Source of the DNA: Spelaeicoccus albus
GTDB lineage: Bacteria; Actinomycetota; Actinomycetes; Actinomycetales; Brevibacteriaceae
NCBI RefSeq assembly: GCF_013409065.1
Contig: NZ_JACBZP010000001.1
Coordinates: 1,984,001-2,048,000, forward strand
DNA: 64,000 nucleotides
Direction of reading: 5' to 3'
Under the pieces are notes generated by a model, which was not told the origin of the DNA, did no database searches, and saw nothing but the letters and a program-made list of their open reading frames with translations. Shown here in pieces: positions 1 through 10,533 of the stretch. Position numbers and translations under genes: made by a program. How positions within the stretch are numbered: the stretch's first letter is position 1; each line of letters starts with the position of its first letter.

Positions 1-796
1 TTCGCACCGACTTGTCGACGGTCTCGTCGTCGAACGGCGACAGGCTGCGCAAATCGATCACCTCGACGTCGAGCCCCTCCTGTCCGCCGAGCTCCGCGGC
101 TTCCAACGCCGTCTTGACGGTGGCGCCGTAGGCCAGCAACGTCACATCGGCGCCTTCGCGCACGACGCGCGCCGTGCACATCGGCTCGGTGCGCACCGGC
201 AACGCCAGCTCCTCTTTCGGCCAGTACCGGCTCTTCGGCTCCAGGAAGATCACCGGGTCGTCGCTGGCGATCGCTTCGCGGAGCATCGAATACGCGTCGG
301 ACGGCGTCGAGGGCGTGACGACGGTCAGCCCCGGCGTGTGCGTCCAGTACGCTTCGGACGAATCGGAGTGGTGCTCGACTCCGCCAACGCCCCCGGCATA
401 AGGGATCCGGACGACGACGGGCATCGACACGGCGCCCTTCGTCCGGTTGCGCATCTTGGCCAGATGCGAGACGACCTGCTGGAACGCCGGATAACTGAAG
501 GCGTCGAACTGCATTTCGACGACGGGGCGCATCCCGTACATCGCCATGCCGATGGCGGTGCCGACGATCCCGGCTTCGGCCAACGGCGAGTCCCAGACCC
601 GCTCCTGGCCGAATTCGCCGGCCAAGCCGTCGGTCACCCGGAACACGCCGCCCAGCGGGCCGACGTCCTCGCCGTAAACGACTACCGACGGGTCCTCGGT
701 CAGCGCATCGCGCAGGGCGGCGTTCAACGCGGCCTGCATACTCGTCGGCGTGGCGGCTACTCCCGGTTCGGCCGGCGCATCGATGTGGGCGCTCAT
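1..796 (-). CDS. bkdB: 2-oxo acid dehydrogenase E1 beta subunit (branched-chain type), partial
   Basis: This is the beta subunit of the thiamine-diphosphate E1 enzyme of a 2-oxo acid dehydrogenase complex, which with the alpha subunit decarboxylates the oxo acid and loads the acyl group on the E2 lipoyl arm. About 265 residues are visible; the C-terminus lies beyond the left edge. Residues 40-46 read VYGEDVG, followed by WDSPLAEAGI and FDAFSYPAFQQ, all typical of E1 beta. The ATG at 796 overlaps the TGA of the alpha gene as ATGA, so translation is probably coupled. The Lrp-type regulator just upstream favours the branched-chain complex over pyruvate or acetoin complexes, but E2, which would help decide, is outside the window. 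Confidence 0.85.
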   Translation of the reverse strand, partial: MSAHIDAPAEPGVAATPTSMQAALNAALRDALTEDPSVVVYGEDVGPLGGVFRVTDGLAGEFGQERVWDSPLAEAGIVGTAIGMAMYGMRPVVEMQFDAFSYPAFQQVVSHLAKMRNRTKGAVSMPVVVRIPYAGGVGGVEHHSDSSEAYWTHTPGLTVVTPSTPSDAYSMLREAIASDDPVIFLEPKSRYWPKEELALPVRTEPMCTARVVREGADVTLLAYGATVKTALEAAELGGQEGLDVEVIDLRSLSPFDDETVDKSVR

Positions 797-1920
797 GCGT
801 TGGCCCCTGTGGCCTCGTCGCTTCGGGCAAGTTCGGCTGCCAGGAAGTCGCGCTGACGGCGCATTTCGGGTCGCTCGGCCGCATAGACGTGGTCGAACAT
901 TTCAAGCGGATCGAGTGTCGTCTCGGCGCTCACTGCGTCGCGGGTGCGGGCAGCCAAGTCCTCGGCCTCGGCCGCGATGGACCGGCGATCGTCTTCGCCC
1001 AACAATCCCGTCGAGAGCAAATACTTCTCGAGTCGCTCGATCGGATCGCGAGTCTTCCACGTCGCCACGTCGGCGTCGTCCCGATAGCGCGACGGATCAT
1101 CGGAGTTCGTGTGTGCCTCGATCCGGTACGTCAACCCCTCCACAAGCGTCGGGCCGCCGCCGGCGCGGGCACGGCCCAGCGCCGATTTCACGACCGCGTA
1201 GACGGCCGCGACGTCATTGCCGTCCACACGGTATCCCGGCATTCCGTAGCCGACGGCTTTGTCCGCAAGCATGCGGGCATGCGATTGCTTGGCCAGCGGC
1301 ACACTGATGGCGAACTGGTTGTTTTGCAGCATGAACACCGTGGGCGCCTGCCAGACCGCCGCAAAGTTGAACGCCTCGTGCGTCTCGCCCTCGCTGGACG
1401 CTCCGTCGCCCAAGAACGCCAACGTTGCCACGTCGTCGTGCTTCAGCTTGGCTGCCGTGGCCGCGCCGACGGCGTGCAACGCCTGAGTGGCCAGCGGGGT
1501 GGCCTGCGGCGCCGTCCGGTGCGCGGACGGGTCGTAACCGCAATGCCAATCACCGCGGAACGACGGGAAGATGTCGACCGGGTCGATGCCGCGCGTGAGC
1601 AGGGCAATTGTGTCGCGATAAGTCGGGAACAGCCAGTCGGCCGCGCGCAGAGCCGCAGTGGCACCGATTTCACATGCTTCTTGACCCAGCGCCGACGGGT
1701 ACGTGGCCATGCGCCCCTGCCGCGTCAACGTCGTGACCTGCACGTCGAAGCGACGGGCCACCACCATCTTGCGATACAGCGACTTCAGCTCGTCCGCGCC
1801 GGGAAAATCAAAGCCGCCGTCGCGTGCGTCCGCTGCACGATGTCCTTCATCGTCGATCAAGGTCACCGGGGCCGAGTCGGGCAACGTCGGTAGGTCTCCA
1901 CGCCGAAAATCTACGCTCAT
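793..1920 (-). CDS. bkdA: 2-oxo acid dehydrogenase E1 alpha subunit (branched-chain type)
   Basis: This is the alpha subunit of the E1 2-oxo acid decarboxylase and carries most of the thiamine-diphosphate site. At 375 residues it has the usual family length. The TPP motif starts at about residue 171 (GDGASSEG) and ends with the Asn pair of QNNQ near residue 201; YRDTIALLTRG and the regulatory-loop region YRIEAHTNSDDPSRYR are also visible. I chose the ATG at 1920; a TTG at 1956 would add 12 residues that look unlike the family. The gene lies between an Lrp regulator (109 bp upstream, same strand) and the E1 beta gene, which it overlaps by 4 bp. Substrate choice (branched-chain acids) is inferred from context. 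Confidence 0.88.
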   Translation of the reverse strand: MSVDFRRGDLPTLPDSAPVTLIDDEGHRAADARDGGFDFPGADELKSLYRKMVVARRFDVQVTTLTRQGRMATYPSALGQEACEIGATAALRAADWLFPTYRDTIALLTRGIDPVDIFPSFRGDWHCGYDPSAHRTAPQATPLATQALHAVGAATAAKLKHDDVATLAFLGDGASSEGETHEAFNFAAVWQAPTVFMLQNNQFAISVPLAKQSHARMLADKAVGYGMPGYRVDGNDVAAVYAVVKSALGRARAGGGPTLVEGLTYRIEAHTNSDDPSRYRDDADVATWKTRDPIERLEKYLLSTGLLGEDDRRSIAAEAEDLAARTRDAVSAETTLDPLEMFDHVYAAERPEMRRQRDFLAAELARSDEATGANA

Positions 1921-2028
1921 CCCACCATCGTGTGTGACGTCGCACACCCCCGACAAGCGCGGAGGAAAAGTCGTGACAGATGGGCGTCTTTACCCCTCAG
2001 CGAGGGCCGAACGTCCCGGAAATCGGGG

Positions 2029-2514
2029 TCATCTCGGCCATTCGTCCGCGGCGGTTCCCGGGGCTTGACCGGGGATCTCTTCCAGAATGAGCAGTGACCG
2101 CGTCGACTCGACGCCCGGTACTTCATGAATCCGGCGCAAAATCGTGTCCGACAGGTGCCGGTTGTCGGGGGCGCTGACGGTGAGCATGACGTCGATGTCG
2201 CCGCTGACGGCCTGCACCTTTTCAACGAACGGCAACGCCGCGAGCCTGGCGCTGACATCCGGCCACGGCACGTCGCCGATCTTGGCAATGACGAGAGCCG
2301 TCACGTTCAGACCGAGGGCCTTCCGATCGACTTGCGCGCTGAAACCCGTGATGACCTGGGCATCCAAGAGCGCCACCAGCCTGTTGTGCGCATTCGTCCG
2401 GGAGATGTGGACAAGTTCGGCCAGCCGGCGTACCGACAGGCGGCCGTTGCGGCTGAGTTCGGCAATGATCTTCCGGTCGATCTCATCCACGCGATGTTCG
2501 GTCGGCACCAGCAT
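2029..2514 (-). CDS. Lrp/AsnC family transcriptional regulator
   Basis: This 161-residue protein is an Lrp/AsnC regulator. Residues about 10-60 form the winged helix-turn-helix (EIDRKIIAELSRNGRLSVRRLAEL, then SRTNAHNRL as recognition helix), and residues about 70-150 form the RAM ligand-binding fold, with the family-typical GDIDVMLTV turn. Such proteins bind an amino acid or its oxo acid and act as octameric activators or repressors. It sits directly upstream of and in line with the E1 alpha/beta genes, the same arrangement as BkdR regulators of branched-chain 2-oxo acid dehydrogenase operons, so control of that operon is a reasonable inference. No operator was recognised by eye in the 108-bp gap to the E1 alpha gene. 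Confidence 0.88.
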   Translation of the reverse strand: MLVPTEHRVDEIDRKIIAELSRNGRLSVRRLAELVHISRTNAHNRLVALLDAQVITGFSAQVDRKALGLNVTALVIAKIGDVPWPDVSARLAALPFVEKVQAVSGDIDVMLTVSAPDNRHLSDTILRRIHEVPGVESTRSLLILEEIPGQAPGTAADEWPR

Positions 2515-2636
2515 CCTTGTCGTTGTGTCGTTTACCGGAGCGTTGACGTCCGGTGCGTGATCAGTCTACGGAACTTCAGCGGAGTCATCGGCCGGGTTCC
2601 CTGCCCGTGCCCAGAATCATCGGCCATGATGGTGTC

Positions 2637-3836
2637 ATGGAATTTGCCGGCCCCGTCACCGACATCGCGCTTGTCATAGTCGGCCTGCTGTCGTTGTTCG
2701 CCGGCTGGAGGCGCGGTGCGCTGGTCGGCGTCTTGTCGCTCGCGGGATTTTTCGCGGGCGTCTGGATCGGCACGCTCCTGGTCCCGATCATCGTCGCGTG
2801 GATGAGCTCGAACGGATGGTCGCTGGCCGAGCATCGGGCAATCATTGCGCTCGTCGTCCTGCTGATCTGCGCCTTGACCCTTCAATCGATTGGTTTCACG
2901 ATTGGCGCGGCGGTGCGGCGGCGAATGGGAGACGGCGCCGTCCGCGGTCTTGATTCGCTTGGCGGCGCGGCCGTCAGCGTGATCACGGCAGCCCTTGTGG
3001 TGTGGCTGGCGGCCGGGTTCGTACGGATGTCCCCGTTCGCCGTTGCCAACTCGGCGGCCGACAATTCAAAGATTGTGGCGGCGTTGGACCGGGCCATGCC
3101 GACCGAGCCCCAAGCAGTCATCGGGTCGGTGGGGCAGTTCATGGAACAAAACGGATTCCCGCAAGTCTTCAGCGGCCAGACCGAGACGATCCGGGATACA
3201 CCGGCCCCGGCCCAAGGGGTCTCGGCCGCTGCGCGGGACGCGGCCCGGTCCGTGGTCAAGGTACTGAGCCAGTCGCCGTCCTGCGGGCATGATTCCGAAG
3301 GCAGCGGCTGGGTGGCGTCGGGCGACCGCGTCGTGACGAACGCGCACGTCGTCGCGGGCTCGCGCCAAGTAGTCGTGCAATCGGGCGGCAAGAATTATCC
3401 GGCAGCCGTCGTCACCTTCGACCCGGAACGCGATATCGCGGTGCTGCACGTGCCGGGGTTGTCGGCGCCAAGCCTTTCCGTCGGCAGGTCGTTGACGGCC
3501 GGCGATTCGGCAATCGTGGCCGGGTATCCGGGCAACGGCCGGCTGAAGATGACCCCGGCACGCGTGCGCGGAACTCTCATCGCCCGCGGCAAGGACATCT
3601 ATGGCTCACAGACGGTGATCCGTAATATTTACTCCTTGCGCGGCGTCGTCCGCTCGGGCAATTCGGGCGGGCCGCTGCTGGATGCGGACGGCGACGTCGT
3701 CGGCGTCGTGTTCGCCAAATCGACGACGGACGGCGACACCGGCTATGCGCTGACCATGAAGGAAGTCACCGGCGCGTTGAACGAATCGGCCGGACACACG
3801 CACGGCGTGTCATCCGGCCAGTGTGCGGCCGCGTGA
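2637..3836 (+). CDS. marP: MarP-like membrane-anchored periplasmic serine protease
   Basis: This 399-residue protein has four predicted membrane helices in residues 1-130 (a CvpA/colicin V production-like domain) followed by a chymotrypsin-fold protease outside the membrane. The catalytic triad is clear: His237 in TNAHVVAG, Asp266 in ERDIAVL and Ser343 in SGNSGGPL. In Mycobacterium tuberculosis the homologue MarP protects against acid and oxidative stress and is controlled by a disulfide between the protease body and the C-terminal end. Cys216 and Cys396 here sit at equivalent places, so the same redox switch is likely. I chose the ATG at 2637; an upstream frame start at 2553 would add a charged, non-conserved leader. 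The gene is monocistronic and converges with the MFS gene downstream. Confidence 0.88.
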   Translation: MEFAGPVTDIALVIVGLLSLFAGWRRGALVGVLSLAGFFAGVWIGTLLVPIIVAWMSSNGWSLAEHRAIIALVVLLICALTLQSIGFTIGAAVRRRMGDGAVRGLDSLGGAAVSVITAALVVWLAAGFVRMSPFAVANSAADNSKIVAALDRAMPTEPQAVIGSVGQFMEQNGFPQVFSGQTETIRDTPAPAQGVSAAARDAARSVVKVLSQSPSCGHDSEGSGWVASGDRVVTNAHVVAGSRQVVVQSGGKNYPAAVVTFDPERDIAVLHVPGLSAPSLSVGRSLTAGDSAIVAGYPGNGRLKMTPARVRGTLIARGKDIYGSQTVIRNIYSLRGVVRSGNSGGPLLDADGDVVGVVFAKSTTDGDTGYALTMKEVTGALNESAGHTHGVSSGQCAAA

Positions 3837-3909
3837 CCCCGGCAATGCCGACGTGACGCGGCCGCACGGCCCCGGCCGCCCGCCGGCGGTGGGCAACTGC
3901 CGGTAGTCG

Positions 3910-6341
<2,432 letters not shown>

Positions 6342-6399
6342 ATACTGAATTATTGCATCAGCTGCAAAAGTGCGCAAAGTGCAATCTTGTGATGTAGCT

Positions 6400-6454
6400 C
6401 TCGCCGAGTGGTGGCGAATGGCTATCCCGCCTCGCCGAGTGGTGGCGAATGGCT
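6400..6454. repeat. Tandem 24-bp direct repeat leading into a palindrome
   Basis: A 24-bp unit beginning CTCGCCGAGTGGTGG occurs at 6400-6423 and again, identical, at 6431-6454, separated by 7 bp. The second copy is the left arm of the large palindrome at 6433-6495. The repeats lie between the divergent TetR gene (start 6341) and the aldehyde dehydrogenase gene (start 6626). Confidence 0.9.
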
Positions 6455-6495
6455 GCGAAATCGCCGATTTCGCAGCCATTCGCCACCACTCGGCG
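6433..6495. repeat. 63-bp perfect palindrome in a divergent intergenic region
   Basis: Bases 6433-6463 and 6465-6495 are exact reverse complements around a single central base at 6464, giving 31-bp arms with no mismatch. RNA from either strand would form a very stable hairpin. There is no run of T after either arm, so a standard intrinsic terminator is not supported. It is far longer than a TetR operator. It resembles a REP/MITE-like intergenic element or the scar of one, but no other copy was seen in this window. Confidence 0.9.
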
Positions 6496-6625
6496 GCAGG
6501 GGGCGGCTCGGCGACAGGGGCGAGAGGGGCCGGCTCGGCGCTAGGTGCGGGTTGGCGGCGAGGCGATAAGCTCAACGGAGAAGAAATGCCCGCCCCTCAG
6601 GGACGCACCCGGATTGGATCAAACA

Positions 6626-8092
6626 ATGAGCGAGATGCCGACAAGCGACAACGGAGTCGATGCTGCAGTCCGCGCGGCGGCCGCGGCGTCCCGGGAATGG
6701 GCGGCCAAATCGCCGCGCAGTCGCGCAGTGGCGTTGCGGGCGGTGGCCGACGAACTCGATGCGGCCGAAAACGAGCTGGTACCTGTCGCCAGGGCCGAAT
6801 CACACTTGAGCGAGGGCCGTCTCACCGGCGAGCTGAAGCGCACGACGTTCCAACTGCGCCTATTTGCCGATCAGCTCGACGACGGTGGATTTCTCGATGC
6901 CCGCATCGACAGGGCCGACCCGGACTGGGGCATGGGGCCGCGGCCCGATATCCGCCGCGTCAAGAGCGCCATCGGCCCCGTCGTCGTATTTGCGGCAAGC
7001 AATTTTCCGTTCGCCTTTTCGGTCGCCGGCGGAGACACGGCGTCCGCGCTCGCAGCCGGCTGCCCCGTCGTCCTGAAGGCCCATCCCGGACATCCCGAAT
7101 TGTCCGAAAAGACCGGCTCGATCGTCGCGCGCGCCCTGAGCGAGGCAGGCGCGCCGGACGGCACGTTCAGCCTCATCTTCGGAGACGAGGCCGGCCGCGC
7201 TGCGCTTCTCCATCCGCTCATCCGGGCCGGTGCGTTCACCGGGTCGATCCGGGCCGGCCGCATCCTTTTCGACGTGGCTGCCGGTCGCGACGAGCCGATC
7301 CCGTTCTACGGCGAGCTCGGCAGCGTCAACCCCGTGTTCGTCACGCCGGGCGGCGCCGTCGACCCGGACGCCGTGGCCGATGGTTTCATCGGCTCGTTCA
7401 CGCTGGGCGGCGGGCAGTTCTGCACCAAACCGGGGCTGTTGTTCGTGCCGGATGACGCGGGCATCGGTGCCGCCGTGCAGGCTCGTCTCACCGCCGACGG
7501 GCCCGGCGCCTCCGAGCTGCTGGGCGAAAAAATCGTGGCCGGATACCGGACCACATTGCAGCGGCTGATGGGCAGGGACGAGGTGACGGCGCTGGTGGCC
7601 GGCGACGACGCGCTGGCCGACGACCCGACGCCGACTGTGCTGACGACCACCCTCGAGCAATTCCTGGTCAACGTCGACGAGCTCTCCGGCGAATGTTTCG
7701 GCCCGACCGGGCTCATCATCACCTACCGGGACCCGGCCGATTTGGCCGCAGTGCCGGCAGCGCTGGAGGGGCAGCTCACTGCGACGGTGCATGCGGACGC
7801 CGACGAACCGATCGCCGGCGTGCTCGTCGATGCCATGAGCGAGCGGGCGGGGCGGGTCTTGTGGGGCGGGTGGCCAACCGGCGTCACTGTTACCCACGCT
7901 CAGCAGCACGGCGGGCCGTACCCGGCCACCACCGCTCCCACGACGACCTCGGTCGGCACCGCTGCCATTGAACGGTTCCTCCGGCCCGTCGCCTACCAGA
8001 ACATGCCGCAGACGCTGCTGCCCGAGCCGGTACGCGACGACAACCCGTGGCGCGTTCCCCAACGCGTCGACGGGGCCCTGCCGCAGCGCTGA
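6626..8092 (+). CDS. Aldehyde dehydrogenase, 2,5-dioxopentanoate (ketoglutarate semialdehyde) dehydrogenase-like
   Basis: This 488-residue enzyme belongs to the NAD(P)-dependent aldehyde dehydrogenase superfamily, in the branch of (2,5-dioxovalerate) alpha-ketoglutarate semialdehyde dehydrogenases. Visible family features are the FAASNFPFAFSVAGGDTASALAAG segment of the cofactor fold, the Glu of GELGSVNPVFV and the catalytic Cys in GGGQFCTKPG, plus the C-terminal YPATTAPTTTSVG typical of this branch. The enzyme oxidises a semialdehyde from sugar-acid, hydroxyproline or glucarate breakdown to 2-oxoglutarate. I chose the ATG at 6626, since the conserved protein begins there; upstream codons run into non-conserved sequence. 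It stands alone, so its pathway cannot be read from neighbours. Confidence 0.85.
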   Translation: MSEMPTSDNGVDAAVRAAAAASREWAAKSPRSRAVALRAVADELDAAENELVPVARAESHLSEGRLTGELKRTTFQLRLFADQLDDGGFLDARIDRADPDWGMGPRPDIRRVKSAIGPVVVFAASNFPFAFSVAGGDTASALAAGCPVVLKAHPGHPELSEKTGSIVARALSEAGAPDGTFSLIFGDEAGRAALLHPLIRAGAFTGSIRAGRILFDVAAGRDEPIPFYGELGSVNPVFVTPGGAVDPDAVADGFIGSFTLGGGQFCTKPGLLFVPDDAGIGAAVQARLTADGPGASELLGEKIVAGYRTTLQRLMGRDEVTALVAGDDALADDPTPTVLTTTLEQFLVNVDELSGECFGPTGLIITYRDPADLAAVPAALEGQLTATVHADADEPIAGVLVDAMSERAGRVLWGGWPTGVTVTHAQQHGGPYPATTAPTTTSVGTAAIERFLRPVAYQNMPQTLLPEPVRDDNPWRVPQRVDGALPQR

Positions 8093-8128
8093 CTCCCGCA
8101 CCGGCCGGCAAATGAGCCGGAGAGCCGG

Positions 8129-9064
8129 TCAGTCCGACGTCAGCTTCACGACGACGCCGCGATGATCACTGCTGCCCCGGTCCATGACCTGGTCGGAGAC
8201 GACGCCGAATCCGCGCACCAGCACGTGGTCGGGCCGGGTGACCGGCAGGCGCGCCGGCCACGTGAACCCGAAACCTCCGCCCGTCGATTGCCGGGAATCC
8301 TTCAGCTGGTCGGTCAATTCGGTGAATCGCCTGTCGGTCGTTGCGGTGTTCAAATCGCCGGCCAGAATTATCCGGTCCGATGAATCGTCGGCAATGATCC
8401 GGCTCAGCTCGGTGACGGCCCGATTGCGCTGCGCATCGCGCCCAACGCGCACCGACGGCAAATGCGCCGCGTAGATCCTGACCGGGCCGCCCGGAGCGGC
8501 CGCGGTCACCGACAACGACTGGCTCCACGACAGGCCGAGCTTCAACTGCCGGACGCCCGACAGCGGGTATTTGCTCCACACGCCGACGGTCCCGCTGGAT
8601 ACGTGATACGGGTAGTGCTCGCCCATCACGCGATCGATGATGTCGCCGCTTTTGCTGGTGACCTCCTGCAGGGTCACGATGTCCGCGCCCGTGTCGATGA
8701 CCGAGTTCGACGTCTTCGTCGGCAGCGGACGCCGTGCCTCGACGTTTTCGGTCGCCACCGTCATCGACACGGAGCCGGTGCCGGAATGGTCGACGAGTTG
8801 GGGCACGAAGAAGTACGACCACACCAGGGCGGCGATGAGGATACCGGCCCACGCCGTGATGGACCTGCGGAACAGGGCGACGAACGCGATGAGCAGTATC
8901 GGCACTGCCAGCCACGGCAGGGAGCTGTCGACGATCAGCGCGAGCCCGTACTTCTCGGGTATCAGTTCGTGCGCGGCAAGCACTGCGGCGACGACGAGTG
9001 CGAGGACTCCAAGCACCATGCCACGGCTGCGGGGTCGGCGATTCGGCCGGCGGGGTCGTGTCAT
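8129..9064 (-). CDS. Membrane-anchored endonuclease/exonuclease/phosphatase family protein
   Basis: This 311-residue protein has a basic N-terminus, three predicted membrane helices (residues about 15-35, 42-62, 68-88) and then an endonuclease/exonuclease/phosphatase (DNase I-like) domain on the outer face. Expected metal and catalytic residues are visible in TLQEV, AGDLNTAT and the terminal SSDHRGVVV, with HLPS between. The family in Actinobacteria is common but its substrate (nucleic acid, phosphodiester or phospholipid) is not settled. It converges with the aldehyde dehydrogenase gene 36 bp away and is divergent from the GlcD-type oxidase gene, with 71 bp for both promoters. Confidence 0.85.
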   Translation of the reverse strand: MTRPRRPNRRPRSRGMVLGVLALVVAAVLAAHELIPEKYGLALIVDSSLPWLAVPILLIAFVALFRRSITAWAGILIAALVWSYFFVPQLVDHSGTGSVSMTVATENVEARRPLPTKTSNSVIDTGADIVTLQEVTSKSGDIIDRVMGEHYPYHVSSGTVGVWSKYPLSGVRQLKLGLSWSQSLSVTAAAPGGPVRIYAAHLPSVRVGRDAQRNRAVTELSRIIADDSSDRIILAGDLNTATTDRRFTELTDQLKDSRQSTGGGFGFTWPARLPVTRPDHVLVRGFGVVSDQVMDRGSSDHRGVVVKLTSD

Positions 9065-9135
9065 ATCGGTACGATAGCGGCCGTTTATGACAGCGGCCTG
9101 ACCGCCCGAGTCGACGGGCTCGTAAGCTGGCCGTT

Positions 9136-10518
9136 ATGAGCGAGATGGGCACCGCGTTCGATCTGGTCCGAGAACTCGCCGACGGGCTCCCGGAGTCCGC
9201 GGTGGTGACGGAACCGGCGAAGACGGAACAATATTCACGCGATCAAGCACGGTTTTGCCCGGTCGGCGAGCCGGTCGCCGTCGTGCGCGCCGGAAGCACC
9301 GCCGACGTCGCGCACACGCTCACCGTCGCGTCGCGGTACCGGGTCCCCGTCGTGCCGCAAGGTGCGCACACCGGCCTGTCGGGTGCGGCGAACGCGGTCG
9401 ACGGCTGCATAGTCCTGAGCGTTCGCTCGATGGACCGGATCCTGGAAATCAACGAAGAGGACCAGGTCGCGGTCGTTGAACCGGGCATCCTCAACGTCGA
9501 ACTCTCGCGCGCAGTCGCCGAGCGCGGGCTGTTCTATCCGCCCGATCCCGGGTCGTGGGAGATTTCGTCGATCGGCGGCAATGTGGCAACGAACGCCGGC
9601 GGCATGTGCTGCGTGAAATACGGCGTCACCGGCGACTTCGTGCGCGGGCTCGAGGTGGTCCTGGCCGACGGCACCGTCATCGACACGGGACGTCGTACGG
9701 CCAAAGGCGTCGCGGGTCTCGATCTGACGTCGCTCATCGTCGGATCCGAAGGCACGCTCGGCGTGGTGACGAAGGTGACGCTCGGGTTGAAGCCCGCCCC
9801 GGCGCCGTCCCGCACGATGGCCGCCACATTCCCCGATGCCCGCGCCGGTCTTGCCGCCGTCACGGCGATCATGGCTTCCGGCGTGAGTCCCAGTCTGATG
9901 GAGTTCCTCGACGCGGCGGCGGTCGGCGCCGTGAACGCGTACAGCAAGATGGGTTTCGAAGACGGCTGTGCCCTCATCCTGGCGCAGTCCGACGGGACGG
10001 ACGCCGTGGGCGATGTCGTGCGGATGGGACGGATCGCGCGGGACTTCGGCGCGGTCGATGTGGCGGAGGCCGCGGACGACGAGGAATCGGCCTTGCTGCT
10101 CGAGGCTCGCCGGAAACTGCTGCCGGCTCTGGAAGCGCTTGGCGGGATATTCACGGACGACGTGGCGGTGCCGCGCTCGCGGATGGTCGAATTCCTCGAC
10201 GGCATGGTCGCCATCGGCGAGCAGCACGACGTACAGGTGATTTGCGCCGGCCACGCCGGGGACGGCAACGTGCATCCGACGGTCGTCTTCGAACGAGGCG
10301 ACGATGCTGCCGAAGCCCGGGCTCGCCTGGCGTTCAGCGACATCATGCGGCTGGGATTACGGCTCGGCGGGACCATCACGGGCGAGCACGGAGTCGGTCT
10401 GTTGAAAGCCGCGGAACTGCGCGAGGAACTGCCCGAGCGATCGCTCGAGCTGCAGCGACGGATCAAGCAGTTGTTCGATCCGCTCGGCATCATGAACCCC
10501 GGCAAAATGCTCAGCTGA
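9136..10518 (+). CDS. FAD-linked oxidase, glycolate oxidase GlcD / D-lactate dehydrogenase type
   Basis: This 460-residue flavoprotein oxidises a 2-hydroxy acid to the 2-oxo acid. The PCMH-type FAD domain covers about residues 42-220, with QGAHTGLSGAA as the pyrophosphate loop, YPPDPGS and GGNVATNAGG. The C-terminal FAD-oxidase cap holds GHAGDGNVHP, with the metal-binding His residues, and ends with GEHGVGLLK and FDPLGIMNPGK, the standard end of GlcD. GlcE and GlcF partners are absent, so a single-subunit D-lactate or D-2-hydroxyglutarate-type dehydrogenase fits better than a three-part glycolate oxidase. The gene converges with the biotin carboxylase gene, 15 bp away. Confidence 0.88.
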   Translation: MSEMGTAFDLVRELADGLPESAVVTEPAKTEQYSRDQARFCPVGEPVAVVRAGSTADVAHTLTVASRYRVPVVPQGAHTGLSGAANAVDGCIVLSVRSMDRILEINEEDQVAVVEPGILNVELSRAVAERGLFYPPDPGSWEISSIGGNVATNAGGMCCVKYGVTGDFVRGLEVVLADGTVIDTGRRTAKGVAGLDLTSLIVGSEGTLGVVTKVTLGLKPAPAPSRTMAATFPDARAGLAAVTAIMASGVSPSLMEFLDAAAVGAVNAYSKMGFEDGCALILAQSDGTDAVGDVVRMGRIARDFGAVDVAEAADDEESALLLEARRKLLPALEALGGIFTDDVAVPRSRMVEFLDGMVAIGEQHDVQVICAGHAGDGNVHPTVVFERGDDAAEARARLAFSDIMRLGLRLGGTITGEHGVGLLKAAELREELPERSLELQRRIKQLFDPLGIMNPGKMLS

Positions 10519-10533
10519 GCTGTTGCATGCGCG

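Noticed and set aside
6342-6575. N-terminal extension of the TetR protein at 5670-6341
   Set aside because: The extension would be encoded by the palindrome and repeat region and does not resemble any TetR protein.
8093-8128. Hairpin between the aldehyde dehydrogenase and EEP genes as a terminator
   Set aside because: Only a 5-bp CCGGC/GCCGG stem with no T run on either strand.
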